Assembly (NCBI RefSeq): GCF_030272615.1
Contig: NC_081405.1
Span: forward strand, 571,705,752 to 571,765,751
Direction of reading: 5' to 3'
Source of the DNA: Cryptomeria japonica
Taxonomy: Eukaryota; Streptophyta; Pinopsida; Cupressales; Cupressaceae
DNA: 60,000 bases
The position numbers were made by a program, and so were the translations under genes. The notes beneath the pieces were generated by a model. The model was not told the DNA's origin and did no database searches. It saw nothing but the letters and a program-made list of their open reading frames with translations. Below are positions 20,930 through 33,401 of this stretch, piece after piece; position 1 is the first letter of the stretch; each line of letters starts with the position of its first letter.

Positions 20930-22510
20930 ACTAGGTGAAGTTGATTGGGCACTATTGGAAGAACCAAAGGAATTTGTCTTTCTCTTTGGGATTTAATGAA
21001 TCCGCTAATTGTATTTTATGCACGACTTCCCCTTCTGCAATATTGACTTCTTCAGTCTTTTCCACAAGTAATGTAGAACTTTCTTGCTCAGTAGGAAGAT
21101 CATCTAACCTAGTTTTATCATTGTTATCATTCTCATCTGGATCTTGTGATGTAGAAGAACTTGCCTCTCCAAAGTATGTTGTTCTATCTAGATATATAGA
21201 AAACCCTACCTTATGGTCATAATAGGGAAATCCTTCTCTGATGCCTAGGAATTTTGTATAGCTTCATCATTTTCAAACCAATACAGACGTGGCAGTTCTT
21301 CTTGCCCCTAGTCAATTAAATGTGGATGTATAAGGCATAACTCCTTGCTTTCTTCTATTTGCAGTGTTTTTGTCATCATGCAAACCCAACTATCATAAAC
21401 ATATTTTACTAACTTTAGATCTATTTACTTGTCTTTGTAAACAGTACCATCATCAACAGGTGGTAGATTGTAATAAATTGTGTCTATTGTATGTGTGGTA
21501 CAACTATGAAGAGACAAGAATTCATAATCATAAGAATATATGAAACTTTAAATATATGTTTCAATATCTAATGCTCCCTCATCTAGCTCTGCCCCTTCCT
21601 CAATCGGAGAAAGAGAAGTTTCAGCAATAGTAATAAATAGTGGAACTTACCCATGACTTGTGGATCCTCTTTCTGTAGTAGAGATTGCTCTCCTTCCAAG
21701 CATAAGACATTCTAGTATTTCTTCACTTGACTCTTCTAGAAAAGCTAGATTGGTTTCCCTTGGTAGGTTTGTTGTTGAAGCTAGTATAATCCAAGTATTA
21801 GACTCATTTTCAAGTGCTAATCTGGTTTTTGTCACCACATTTTCCTATGAAGATATTATAGGTTTTGTATTGTTGTATGGCATCACACTAGTTTCTTTAA
21901 GAAGGTGTTTGAGGTCTTCACCTTTTGACTCACCAAGAGGGTATGTTTCAATTGATTTACTTCTATGGGATGAAGGAGGAAATACTCTTATTCATGAATT
22001 GCTTTGGGATATTGACTCTAAGTTTTGTGTAGGTCTATTCAATATATCCAATGTTCTTTGCCTAGCTCCTATTATTTTTGTCATGTGCTTGTACCCAAAA
22101 CCTTGGATCTTTGGGTTCTCCTAAGGTAAGGCATGTTCTATTCTACCTTGCTTCTATATTCCCAAGCTTGTGGTGCCATCATAACCATGGTTTTGTAGCA
22201 TCTTGAAACCATTTCCATACTGGTCTAAGGGAATTTTGATAATAGTCATGCCATCCTCTTCTCTGTATGACCATTGATTAACATCTTTATCTAGGGATTC
22301 TTCCTGTAAGTCTCCTCATCTAATGAATGAGAATGATTTTGAGTATTTGACTATCTCTTTTCCTTTATCTTGTCTAGTCAAAGTATATCGAGGTCTCCCG
22401 AAGGATCTAGGAGAAAGTAATAATTGTCTAACTACTGATGTATTTGCAATGGAATATTCCCCACATCCAACTTCTTTAATCTATAAAGGGGATGTGATAG
22501 TTGTACAAGG
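20930..22510 (-). pseudogene. Element C protease-RT linker with G-patch motif
   Basis: About 520 codons with many stops. Around 22222-22091 the frame reads YGNGFKMLQNHGYDG, then SLGI, KQGR and, after two stops, IQGFGY. The spacing of glycines and aromatic residues matches a G-patch, an RNA-binding motif also known next to the protease of betaretroviruses. The rest of the linker is acidic and serine-rich. Plus-strand frames here (20935-21222, 21660-22124, 22323-22574) are shadows. Confidence 0.55.
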
Positions 22511-22519
22511 TGTTTTTGT

Positions 22520-23330
22520 CTATGTATCTATAATTACAAATGAGTCCATATGTGTAGTGAGTGGAGCTTCTTGATTGGTAGGTATTTGGTTATCCACGCT
22601 TGCTTTTAAATGGCTACAATGTCGAAATAGGTCTGGATCGCCATGGATGGTGATTTCAATCTCATTGTATGGAAATGTGACACATTGGTGGAATGTTGAT
22701 GGCACAACCTGTATGATATGAATCCATGGGAAACCTAGCAACATATTATATCCCATCTCTCTATCCAAGACTTGAAATGTAACATTGATTGTAACATGTC
22801 CCACTTGCACTAGTAATGTAGCCACACCTTTAGAAGGTTGTTCTTCATCATCATAGGCCTTGATGTTTATTCTCTTTGTGGGATCAATGTGGAACTCATA
22901 ATAGCCCAATGCCTTGATCAGTTTGAGCATACATATGTTGAGACCATCTCCCCCATCTATAAGTACCCTTTTGATTTTCTTTTTACATTTATATAAGCCT
23001 CTAAATGCAATGGGTCATTGTGAAAAGGCTTGTGAGTAGGAGCATCCCGCTCTGTAAAAGCAATCTGGGTAGAAGAAACCAAATTCCCTACCATAGATTG
23101 GAAGGTATTTTTGTCTATGTCCATAGAAACCACTGAATATTGAAGAGCTTTATCTATAATAGCTCTATGATTTGGTGATATGCATAGTAACTCAAAAAGG
23201 GATAATTTTGCAGGGGTTTTCTTCAACTGTTCAACCACATTATAGTTTCCTGGTGTTGTTGGAGGGGGATTATATGGCATGCCTTGTAAGGTCACTTTTG
23301 ATCAACATGTGACTACTGCACAATCTCTCT
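22520..23330 (-). pseudogene. Element C protease
   Basis: Frame 23295-22957 ends DPLHLEAYINVKRKSKGYL; the next codons give the active-site segment VLIDGGDGLNIC in another frame. Frame 22930-22520 continues with INIKAYDDEEQPSKGVATLL, VGHVTINVTFQVLDREMGYN and MLLGFPWIHIIQVVPSTFHQ. This is the retropepsin-like fold that matures the polyprotein. The usual DTG or DSG is DGG, as in B and E. Confidence 0.82.
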
Positions 23331-23357
23331 CTCTTGGATTTATGGTAATGGTAGCAA

Positions 23358-24414
23358 CTATGTTATTTCTGATAAAGGAGTTTTCTTCCCAAGGTATGTT
23401 GTATTATCAAGGTCTATTTTATATCCTGTCTTGTAATCATCATATGAAAATATAACACCCATTATTTCTGTTATGGATTCGTCATTTTTAAACCAATCTG
23501 GATGTGATAATTCTTCCTGTTCCAAGTCTATACGAAAAAGATTCCTATCTTCATCAAATTGTGGTGCTTCTGCCATCATGCATATAGAGTTATCATAGTT
23601 ATCTCTCCATGAATTTGGATCTATCTGCTTATGCTCATCTGTGATACCATCCAATCTATCTCCTAGATTAATAGTGATTATAGTGACTACTTCATTTCCT
23701 ACACTGATAGCATTGATTACGTAATCATATGAGACTTTTGTATAATTAGTAGTGTTGTCTTGTGTTCCATGAAGTTGATGCCTTACCTTTGTCATAATTG
23801 ACAAAAGGGTCCTTAAATATGACGTGATTTGTGTTTTAAGAACCCTTATTTGTATCCACCATTATATCACCTTGGTCTATCAAATCCTGAATTAGGTTCT
23901 TCAACTTGAAGCAACTTGTAGTTTTATGACCCTTTGTATGATGGTACTCATAGAAGTTGTTGTCATTCCACCAGTTTGGCTTGAAAGGACCTGGTTCATA
24001 GACCCTAATATCTGGAAAAGTAAACATGTTTATTTGTATCAATTTCTTTAACGTTGATTCAATAGGTTCTCCTAATGGCATGCAGTTCCTTCTTGGAGTA
24101 TTCATTCTTGGAAACCTTGTATTTGTGGGTGGTGCAACATTTGCATTTGTTGATACTGTATTGTTTGTCTGATATTGACTTCTATTTTAAAAGGACGATT
24201 GAGTTGGTCCTTGTAAGGATATAATTGGTTGAGCCCTATTGACTATACGAACATCCACAACACCATCATTGGTCACATTCTTGTTTCTTGACCAAAACTT
24301 GGGTTTGTCATTGTTTGTGTTGTTAGTTGAACCTCCATACCTTATAATACCTTGCTCTACAAGTCCTTTTTCACACTTTAAGGATTTTTCCATAATTTGT
24401 TTGAATGAGGTCAA
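23358..24414 (-). pseudogene. Element C gag C-terminal part with zinc knuckle
   Basis: Three frames (24414-24187, 24105-23836, 23804-23358) cover the nucleocapsid region. The knuckle is CEYHHTKGHKTTSC within GKHKTTSCFKLKNLIQDLID-type sequence, the same Cx2Hx4Hx4C pattern as in A and E. PLGEPIESTLKKLIQINMF precedes it. The 23804-23358 part is acidic and has no motif that I recognise. Confidence 0.75.
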
Positions 24415-24441
24415 GCACTACATTTGTATTAGCTATTTAAT

Positions 24442-25770
24442 CTATGGTATCAAGTTTTTTGTGAACATGTCAACTTGTTCAATTTTTGGAATATGACTCA
24501 AACACTTGCAGTAGAGAGATCTCCACCATTGTAAAAAAAGATGGAAGGTTTCATTTTCATTTCTTTTTGTAGCACATAGATCCATCAATGTAACTGAGGT
24601 ATTAATGTTGTGTGAGAAATTAGCTATGAATTGTTCAACTAGCTCACCCCATGATGTGATCTTCAGTGGAAGGTGTGAGAACCATTCCAAAACAAAACCT
24701 TTGAGACTTTTAGGAAAAAATCTCATCAAATAAGTATCCTCATATTCCACCTCTATAAAAGCAGTAAAAAACTCCCTGATATGATCCCTAGGATCACCTT
24801 TCCCTCGGTATCAGTCGAATTTTGGTCTTTCAAGATGAGGAGGGAAAGGAGGCATGTATAGTTTATGATCAAAGGGATAAGGATGTAAGTCCTGCATTGT
24901 GTAATTCTTCTTGTCATTGCTGGTTTATATAATCATCTGTTGTTGGATATTTTGTACTTGTTGAATAATATTTTTTGTTTGAGTTAATGGTGCACTCTAT
25001 GCCTACACATTTCCCAATAATAGATTAGTGGTAGTGTAGATAGGAGGTTGTTGGAATGTACTGTAACTGTATTTTTGTGTGCTCTGGCTTCTGCTAGGTG
25101 GTGTCAAATAATCAAATTGTGCACTTGCATTTGGTTGACTTGTACCAAATATATTAGCGGAACCTGGATTTATGTTCTGATGACTATATGTGGAACCCAT
25201 CGAATAAGAAGTCGGAGGTTGTGTAGAACTTGTCAGTTTTGAAACTTGTGAGGCTTGCATTTGAGATGGTATAGAAGCAATTGATATCATTGGTATAGTT
25301 TGAGAGGTTACACTATCATGTGTTTGTGTGTTGACATGTATAATTGATGATGACATGCTAGTTTGAGAACTTGTGTTTGAGACTAAAGCTACTTGAGTTG
25401 ACGATGTTGGTACACTTTGGGAAGAATTTGAAGTCGTACCTTGTGTTTATGTTATATTAGGAATTTGACTGATATTATAACTCAAGGTAACACCTGGTGG
25501 TAGTATCGTTGTAACGTCAAAATATTGAGCTAACGTGGCCTTGTTCTGTAATAACAAGGAGAGATACCTATCCATGTCATTATTTATAAGTACATTCAAA
25601 ATTATGAGGACCTTTGGATCTTGTTGAGAAGCCTCAATCTCTTCACATGTCAAATTTTGATGGACCTCTTGTATTATTGGCATGATGTAAGGGTCCATTT
25701 TTCGATTGGGTTGACTGTTTGACATACTCATGTTCCAAGTAGGGTTGATCAACAGGTTATTATTATCCAT
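24442..25770 (-). pseudogene. Element C gag N-terminus and capsid core
   Basis: Frame 24750-24442 holds the capsid core: YLMRFFPKSLKGFVLEWFSH, LKITSWGELVEQFIANFSHN and DLCATKRNENETFHLFLQWW. Upstream, 25356-25003 is rich in Ser, Thr and Gln, and 25770-25447 starts MDNNNLLINPTWNMSMSNSQ; they form the variable N-terminal half. Several shifts separate the parts. Confidence 0.78.
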
Positions 25771-25789
25771 ATTACCTTTTTCTTTCTAT

Positions 25790-28636
25790 GACGAGCATTA
25801 AGAGTACTATATGAGGATACTAAAACCTATGAATGACAATGATAGACTTAAAATATGAGTGCAAGACTTGTGACTTAAAGGACTATAATGTATGCAAAAC
25901 TATATTGACTCTCTATTGAGGATTAAGAAGTGGAAATTGTTGAGTACCTTGTTGAGGTGTTTGTTGAGGATGTTGTTATAATCTTAGTCTCTCAAGCCTT
26001 TCTTGAAGGATTCCTTGTGAAATTTACCCATCAATTCTACATGCCTTCTTATACTCTTGGTCTATTTCAAACTCGACTCCTATGTACTGAGGTGCACTTG
26101 TCTTTAATTCCCAAGCCAAGCTATCTAAGTCGTCAAGAATTTCTCATTGACCATTGTTCAACACTAGATTAGGTTGTTTGAAGGGGAACAAACCATCACA
26201 TGGTAGACCCATTCTGACACATTCTATGACCTTATAAGATAACTATTCAAAATAATGAAAGACTATGACAGATGTATATGGAGACTCAGCAAGGACTAAA
26301 ACAAAGATTATGATGACATAAAATGAGGACTTATGCAAGATTATGAGGACACAGATGGGAACTCTATAAGGAGACTATATAAGGATGGGCATAAGCCTTA
26401 TGTAAGGAATAGGTGAATATTATGATGACGTAAATGAGGACAATTCAAGGATTATGACGATGCAAGGACTTTATGCAAATATTCTACCGACATCGTAGAT
26501 GGGAACTCTATAAGGACGTAGATGAAGACTATGATGCAAGACTATATAAGGATTGATGCAAAACATATGGACTCTAGGGAAACCTATGATCACAAGTATG
26601 TAATATGTTTCTGCTATAAAAATTTTGGGCTTTGTTGCACTATTGTTTTTTCAATATGGACTTTGTCTACGTAACTTTGTTTATGGGACAAGTCTTTTCC
26701 AATTATAAGAACACTGTTTGTAGATAAGTATAGCTGAATGAATTATGTTTTGACAAACTCTAAGAAATCAAATTCACACAAGGAAGGGACTAAAATAGCC
26801 CAACAAATCAAGACTAACTCAATATTGGTTCAATACATGTGATACAAATAAAAACATAGAAAATAATTCCTAGGTTGGATATTGGAAACCATTCAATGAG
26901 GTTGTCACAAAATACTGAAACTAGACGGATAGATAGAGAATCTGGCAGCACTGGCTCCACTCCACAAATCACACTTCTCAAGCATGCCAGTTTCTCTTAC
27001 TCCAAAGATCCTATGATCTAATCACCGAGGGATTTTTGTCTCATCAAGCAAGGTACGTGAAGGGTATCTATGGGGTACAATCTGCACTCCCTGAATCATG
27101 AATGTAGGATTTAGCCTATTAAGTTGGATTTTAATAAGTGTTTCATTTGAGTGACCATACATGTAGCGTTTTCCTCAAATTAATGAGTCCTCCTAGCCCT
27201 TGTGGGTTTTAATGCACCACTATGGGTACTGAGGGAGACTGACATCGGTATGACACATCGACACTGTTACTTGTGACTTTAGCCCTAAGTATATTTACTT
27301 ATAGTGGATTAGAAAATATTATCCTTAGCCTATTACCACTTTAGGTTGTTCCCTTCCAGAGAGCAAGCAAGTTCTCAGAAGGTAGGTCCTCTAAAAAAAT
27401 AAAATTGAGTGTTGTTAATACTTTTCTCTTGCACCTAGGTCCACGAAAACCAAGCGAGAGGATGGTGTGTGTTAACAATAGAACCACTCCATACAAAGAG
27501 AAAGTGCTCAAAATTCTTTTCCTTAAGATATAGCAATGTGTGATTTAATCTAATGATAAGCCAGATTCACGTCAATTTTAAAAACCCAAAATGAGGTGTG
27601 AGATACGGATGTGCATGTACATTTTAAACACTAAATACAAAGATGAATCCATGCATGTCAATTTTAATTGCATCCCATATTCATTTTAAGCACCAAAAGG
27701 AAGTGTGATATCATGCATGTCAATTTTAATCCCAAATCCAAAAGTGAGTTAACCCTAAAGTATCCTGTTATGAATAGTTTCAAGAATAAATCTGAAAATG
27801 ATCAAGCCTTATCTGTACTTTCACCACATGCTGCAAACAGGAAATCAATAACCAAAAAACCAACAAAAAACAAGCAAATAGAAAGCCCCCTTTTTTAAAA
27901 ATGAATGCGACACAAAAAACCTACGAATGAAAATCCTCCACTTAACGAATGCGAAACAGGAAAACAACGATTGTGCAATTCTTTCTAAATGATTGCAACA
28001 CCCTATCAAAATGATTGTGAAACAAAAACCTACTAAAGATTAAAACCTTACATAAAATAAAAGAGAATAAGGAAACCTGCAAAACAAGGGATTAACTCAA
28101 AATCATGTTTATCATGAGCTCATCTCTGTTCATTATGTTGTATCTTACAATATACTTGTGTACTTGTGTATAGTACTGATCAAGAGCAATTCATTCTTCT
28201 ATCCCTTGGATTCTCTTTTCTGCTCTTAATATCCGCTAATGTCGTTTTGCTTGTTTCTTCTTTTGTAATTTCCTCCTAGTACCTAAAATTTTAAACTTCA
28301 CCTTGCCTGCCATAAGATGTCATGTATTCTAAGTAGCACAAAGATAAAAAATTTAGATTTTTAGAATTGAATGATGAATTAGAAATAATTGAAGAAAAGA
28401 ATGCAGAGTGAAGCTAAATGAATACGACACAAAATAATGACGAATGTGGAAGAGGTACTAGATGAATGTGGGACTCTGACTAGGCGAATGTGAAAATATT
28501 TCTAAACGGATGCGATACTGGGTGTGGTTGAATGCGCAATTGTTAAACACGCTTGCGAAATCCGTACAAAAATTTCAAAAATTCGTATGATCCTGCACAA
28601 ACACACAAAAGAAACACAGAAGATAAATTAGCTATG
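25790..28636 (-). other. Element C leader region
   Basis: A 2.8-kb leader without a conserved frame. Around 26200-26590 it has a loose tandem pattern with gatgggaactctataagga occurring twice (near 26345 and 26495). The block shared with A, B and E lies at about 26880-27440. Nearer the PBS there are repeats around tgcatgtcaattttaa (27600-27740) and gaatgcgaaacaaaa (27900-28060, 28420-28530), filling the place that the acgtg arrays occupy in B. Confidence 0.6.
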
Positions 28637-28655
28637 ATTCACATCAGGTTCACCA
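28637..28655 (-). other. Element C primer-binding site (decayed)
   Basis: Plus strand attcacatcaggttcacca aligns with the B and E sites and ends in CCA two bases before the LTR. Several transitions have accumulated. Confidence 0.55.
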
Positions 28656-28657
28656 AA

Positions 28658-29913
28658 GGTTTTACAATAAACTTTATCATTGCTTAATCATATTTAAAAG
28701 AGAAATCATGAATCCCTATCTAATTAAAGAATCCTAAATAAACCAATGAAAGTATTGCTAATGAAGGAATCAATCAAATGAAAAACTCCCTATGTGCAAC
28801 ATTGCTTCCATTGTTCTTCTCTTCTTTGAGTAATGTTGGCTCTCAAATATCGCACTGCTAACCTGCAAAATGGCACAAAGATTTGAAGTTCATGATTGTT
28901 GAAAATAGAGAATTAATGTTGAATTTATAGATTTTTGGGTGAGATTGATTAAGAGATGGAACTCAAGTGAGCTCTCATGTTGATTGATAGTTGAATTGTT
29001 GATTCAAAGGTGGGACATAATAGATTGAATAGTTAATTGAGTTAACTGATTGAGAAAAAGTTGATTGAAAGATAGAAAAAGAATGATTGGAAGATAATTA
29101 AAGAAATAATTTAATTAATCAATTAATTGAATTGAAGATTGAATAGATTGAATTGTTAACTGGAGATGACTGATTGAATGCTTTTTAGAAGAAAAAAGAA
29201 AAAAGAAATTTGGAAGATAGAAATACAGACTGGAAAGATAATTGATTTAATTAATCAATTAATTGAATTGATTAATTTAGCATGTGTTATAGGATATTTC
29301 AATGAAATTTAATTCCTTATTGCATGCCTTTGAACTTGATTTAGATTTTCAATTTGAACTTCGCATGATATTGATTTTAGATTTTATTTAAATTCAACTT
29401 GATCTTTGAATTCACGCAAACTTAATTTAGATATTCAATTTGTTTTTTGCGTGCCTTTGACTTTGATTTTCGAAATCAAGAAATTGAATTGCACATGTAA
29501 TTGAAATTAGATGAAATTGGAATTAGAAGAATATGAATTTGAATTAGAGGAATAAATGAAATTAGATGAAATTAGAATTTAGGGATTTGTAATTTTGAAT
29601 TAGAGGAATAAATTAGCTAATTAAACAATTTAAAGAAATTATTTAATTATTAGAAATTGAATTTAATTGAATAATAAAGATTAATCAATTAAAGGATTAA
29701 ATCATAATTAATTAAATAATAAATATTTAATTAATATTAAAAAATGGTTAAATGATTAATTGATGAGGAAATAAATGAATAATTAGTATGATGATGGAGA
29801 AATGTGAATTTAGAAGAATAAGATTAATTAGATTAATTAAATAATTAAATAATTATTTAATCAATGAGATAAATAATTAGTACATGATCAATGAGACATT
29901 TTAGGTGTCTACA
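28658..29913 (-). repeat. Element C 5' LTR
   Basis: The 1256-bp LTR starts TGTAGACACC on the minus strand (29913), like B and E, but is otherwise diverged. A TATAAAT box is at 28923-28930. The U3 part (29080-29900) is extremely AT-rich with many aattaatt palindromes. The other border is slightly mutated (ggt for tgt). Confidence 0.78.
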
Positions 29914-29970
29914 AGAGACACCAAATTGATGTTGGAAGTGTTAGAATCAAGGATCCAAGGAACACTGAGA

Positions 29971-29986
29971 GGGGGGGGGGGGGGGG
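29971..29986. repeat. Run of 16 G
   Basis: Sixteen consecutive G near the inner edge of the element D LTR. Runs this long are error-prone in sequencing. Confidence 0.9.
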
Positions 29987-30514
29987 TGTGAATCAGTGTT
30001 CTGCAATTTCAACTCATTAAACAGATTCTTTAAACCACTTAATGCAGATGAAGAGAAATAAAACATAGAAACATAAGACAAAGATGAATAATACCACAAC
30101 ACCAAGATTTTTACGTGGAAACCCGGTAAAGGGAAAAACCACGATGGGATTCAAACCAACAATATTATTACACCTTGTTAGAAGTATAAGAATATTACAA
30201 AAGGGAATGCACATGCATTTAGGCACACTGCCTAGAGCTCGGTGCTCAGATTACAAATAAGGACAACAACCTCGGAAGGCTCATTGCCTTACAATGAAGT
30301 TTTAACTATGAATTAGCATTGACAAATGCATGTGTATAGTTTTGGTTAAGCTCAAAACTTTGTATGCACCTCAAATCTGCAATATTGCTTTGTTCTGATA
30401 TTCTTCTATAATTTGGAGTGCCAATCTAGCACTTTCACACGTGAAACTTTGCACAATCGATCACACCCATCAACCACACCATCATATCCATAAACAATGA
30501 CCAATTAGACTTTA

Positions 30515-30522
30515 CTTATATA
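30515..30522 (-). promoter_or_regulatory. TATA box of element D LTR
   Basis: Minus strand TATATAAG, roughly in the middle of the LTR and oriented toward the primer site, agreeing with the PBS-based direction. Confidence 0.6.
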
Positions 30523-31026
30523 GTTGCATCACAAATTAAGTCACCACCTCATGTCAGCTTCAAGAACACGTAAATAAGTCGGCTCAAATCCATCACCAAC
30601 GCACATGCGGACCAAAACAAAATGTCCACACCCTTCCCATATGATATCTCATCAACCCTAAACACATACTCAATCACCAAAATTAATCTGCAAGATCTGC
30701 GAACTGAATTACCACACGCTACAACTGATATACATTGTTCTTGCCAAAAACCATGATTATCAAATTTTTAACTAACACTAAACTTAACACTGAAGGCCAA
30801 AATCTAGGAATAAGAAATGATACACATCCACAAACCTCCTCTAAAATCCACAAGACAAAATACTTCGCCAAAATAATCTGCCAACCAAAACTGTACATGT
30901 TACAGGATATATTATTCTACCTACCAGACCTCACTGGACTTAAACAATCTTCACTCAATCTTCCAGAAAGATGAAATAATGAAGTGTGGGTACCGAAATT
31001 GATATGAGTTGCCATCAATGGCAACA

Positions 31027-33401
31027 TCTAAACCTACCAGCGGTGTTTCTTTCCAATAGGAAGTGTTGAAGTAAAATGCTAATGGACTGCAAATACCCCT
31101 TTCTGAATTGCGACTCAAATCGATCAAAATACAAAGCCTCCATTTAGGCCATAGAATATTTGTTATACATAATTATAACAGCAAATATTATAAATCATAT
31201 GCTAAAGAGATGCCACCCCATAGCATTGTATGACACCCAGACTATTTGAATCCTTCTCATTATTTTTCTTAAAAACAATCCAGGGAGTGTTTTTATAATT
31301 TTAATTTTAATGTTGGATACCCCTCAAGAATAGTTCTTGTGTCCCCTTCTCCAATCTTCTTGAAAAAAAACAATTATTCTCAAAGAAAAAACTTGTGCAA
31401 CTGGCAGACATAGAGCTAAATTACACAACCCTTACGAGCATCTTCCACATATAATATTTCATGCAAGTTGGAAGTATTTTAAGGCAAGTGGGGTGGGGAA
31501 GGGGAGAACTTTTGAGCTTATATATTTTTTTATAACAAAATGGAAGTGTTACATGATGTTATTTAATTATATAATATTTATTAATAATGTATAATGTCAT
31601 TATTAAATATAATACTTTTTTATTAGTAATATTAATTTTAATTATATTTTATAATAATATTTAAATAAAAGAAAAATATTATTTGTACTCCTGTATCGAT
31701 TTCCATTTAGTTTGGGACTCGTTTTGACAAAAAGTTTTAGAACCCTTCCTGCATATCAACAAATAGAACTCTTTTGTGTTGAATTGGCTCATGACCTAGT
31801 ATTGATATGGGATGTCTAGATTATTAATTTTCTCATATTTATTTAAATATATTTTATTCTCATATAAATGTATTTATGTATCATTCATTAATAATTTAAT
31901 TAATCAAATATTGAATCCCAAAATAAATAATCTTATTTGCACATGCAACCTAACTACACAAGTCTAGGCATGAGTGTGTGTTGATTCCATCATAGCAAGT
32001 TACCACCACTAGCTAGAAGCTTGTCCCTGATGATACTCTCTCCAACCTGAGAGAATGTGAATGATCCCATAACACTTATATAGTTAATTGTCAACACAAT
32101 CATATTTTAACACTAATATAATGAAGTTTTTTTTGTTTTACCTAATTATTTTCATATAAAACAATTTGCACATTAATTCAATGATTAATCTGAGGAAATT
32201 AAATGGGATGTGATATTGGATGCTCTAGAGTTTGAGCGTCATCACAGATGGTCCATGGTGTGGTGAGAATTCCTTATATAGGTGGTAGGCATGACCCACG
32301 ATGACTCTCCTTGGCTAGAGAAACTCACAAGGGTTGTTAGCACTAAGGCTTTCTATGAAGAAGCATGAAGCTTTGAAGGGAAATTTTTTGGCCTTTTTGG
32401 AGATTCAGATGTGAATGGTCACAAGCACGAAGGTGGATTGAATATTTTTTGCACTCGTCTGTGAAATGTTTGATGACTAGTTCCTTTCTGGATGGGTGGT
32501 TGGGTGGTACGATGTAAAAGTGATCCTCTCTCTCTCTCTTGTCGGTTGAATGAGATCAATAGCCAAGAAGAATGATGGTAGGAGCTTGTAAAGCTAGACT
32601 AAATTAATGTAAATTTTTTGATGAATCAAAGGAGTATGATTGATTTTTCTTGGTTTTGTATATACCATGGTAATGGTTCTGTCTAGCCTAGGATATATGT
32701 GTAAATTTAATGGATGTATGGATATTGAAGTTTCATAGTCTTTGTGTTTGTTTAGGAGCATCTATCTCGAATAGACACCATAAAAATTGTTAAAATTTAT
32801 TTATAACTTGTAATATAGTTTTTGCTTCAACACTTTACCAATCAATATAACATTTTTTTTTAAAGTGTCTAGTAAAAATTTTAACATGACCGATGACATT
32901 CGTACGAAACACCCTTGGACTCAACAAAAGACACTTCTGACCAAAAGATATGAACCAGTGAGCTAAAAAATAGAGGACCTCATCCCCATCAAAGAATACC
33001 ATGGCTCAAACTCACAAGCACCATGGATCGACAAAGGCACAAGCCTATGTATGATACAATGGCCCAATAGGGATTTTAACCTTAGTGGTCATAATAACAA
33101 CACCACCACTTGACCAACACACTATAGGAATAACCCCTAATATAATAATATTAATTAAAATATATTTTTTAAATCAATCACAGTCAGAGCGGTATTAGCT
33201 TTTGACTAGAGCTATGAACCAATGAGACCACATTTTTTAGGGGTCTTGTCCTCATGTTTGTTCGGCAATAACACCCTTATATCTCCTTCTGTCATCCTAT
33301 TTTTCATGCCCAGGAATCACCTTATTCTTCCATTACATGTGTGTGGGACACATGGGCCTCAAATAGAATGTGAATATTAATTTAAAGAATAGAGCTCTGA
33401 A
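31027..33401. other. AT-rich spacer, no feature recognised
   Basis: No frame longer than about 60 codons and no TE motif. The part 31500-31680 is very AT-rich; a short (ct) run lies near 32526. It could hold decayed TE sequence. Confidence 0.5.

Larger units (their letters stand above)
17729..29913 (-). mobile_element. Element C: Ty3/gypsy, Tat lineage, gag-pol relic
   Basis: Right to left: 5' LTR, PBS, leader, gag, protease, G-patch, RT, RNase H, a second RNase H-like domain, integrase. The extra RNase H domain between the RT-RNase H and the integrase is the hallmark of the plant Tat lineage. About 110 bp after the integrase the LTR of element B begins, so the 3' end and 3' LTR are missing. 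Stops and frameshifts throughout make it non-functional. Confidence 0.88.
29917..31026 (-). mobile_element. Element D: copia 5' LTR with primer site
   Basis: The 1097-bp segment 29930-31026 has perfect 5-bp inverted ends, TGTTG and CAACA. Left of it the plus strand reads gacacca, close to gataccA, the 3' end of initiator methionine tRNA, the usual copia primer. So this is a 5' LTR reading leftwards, and its interior was cut off by element C. A TATATAAG box on the minus strand is at 30515-30522. The LTR also holds a run of 16 G. Confidence 0.7.

Noticed and set aside
20935-22574. Plus-strand frames of 80-154 codons
   Set aside because: They lie opposite the element C polyprotein and show no motif; they are shadows.
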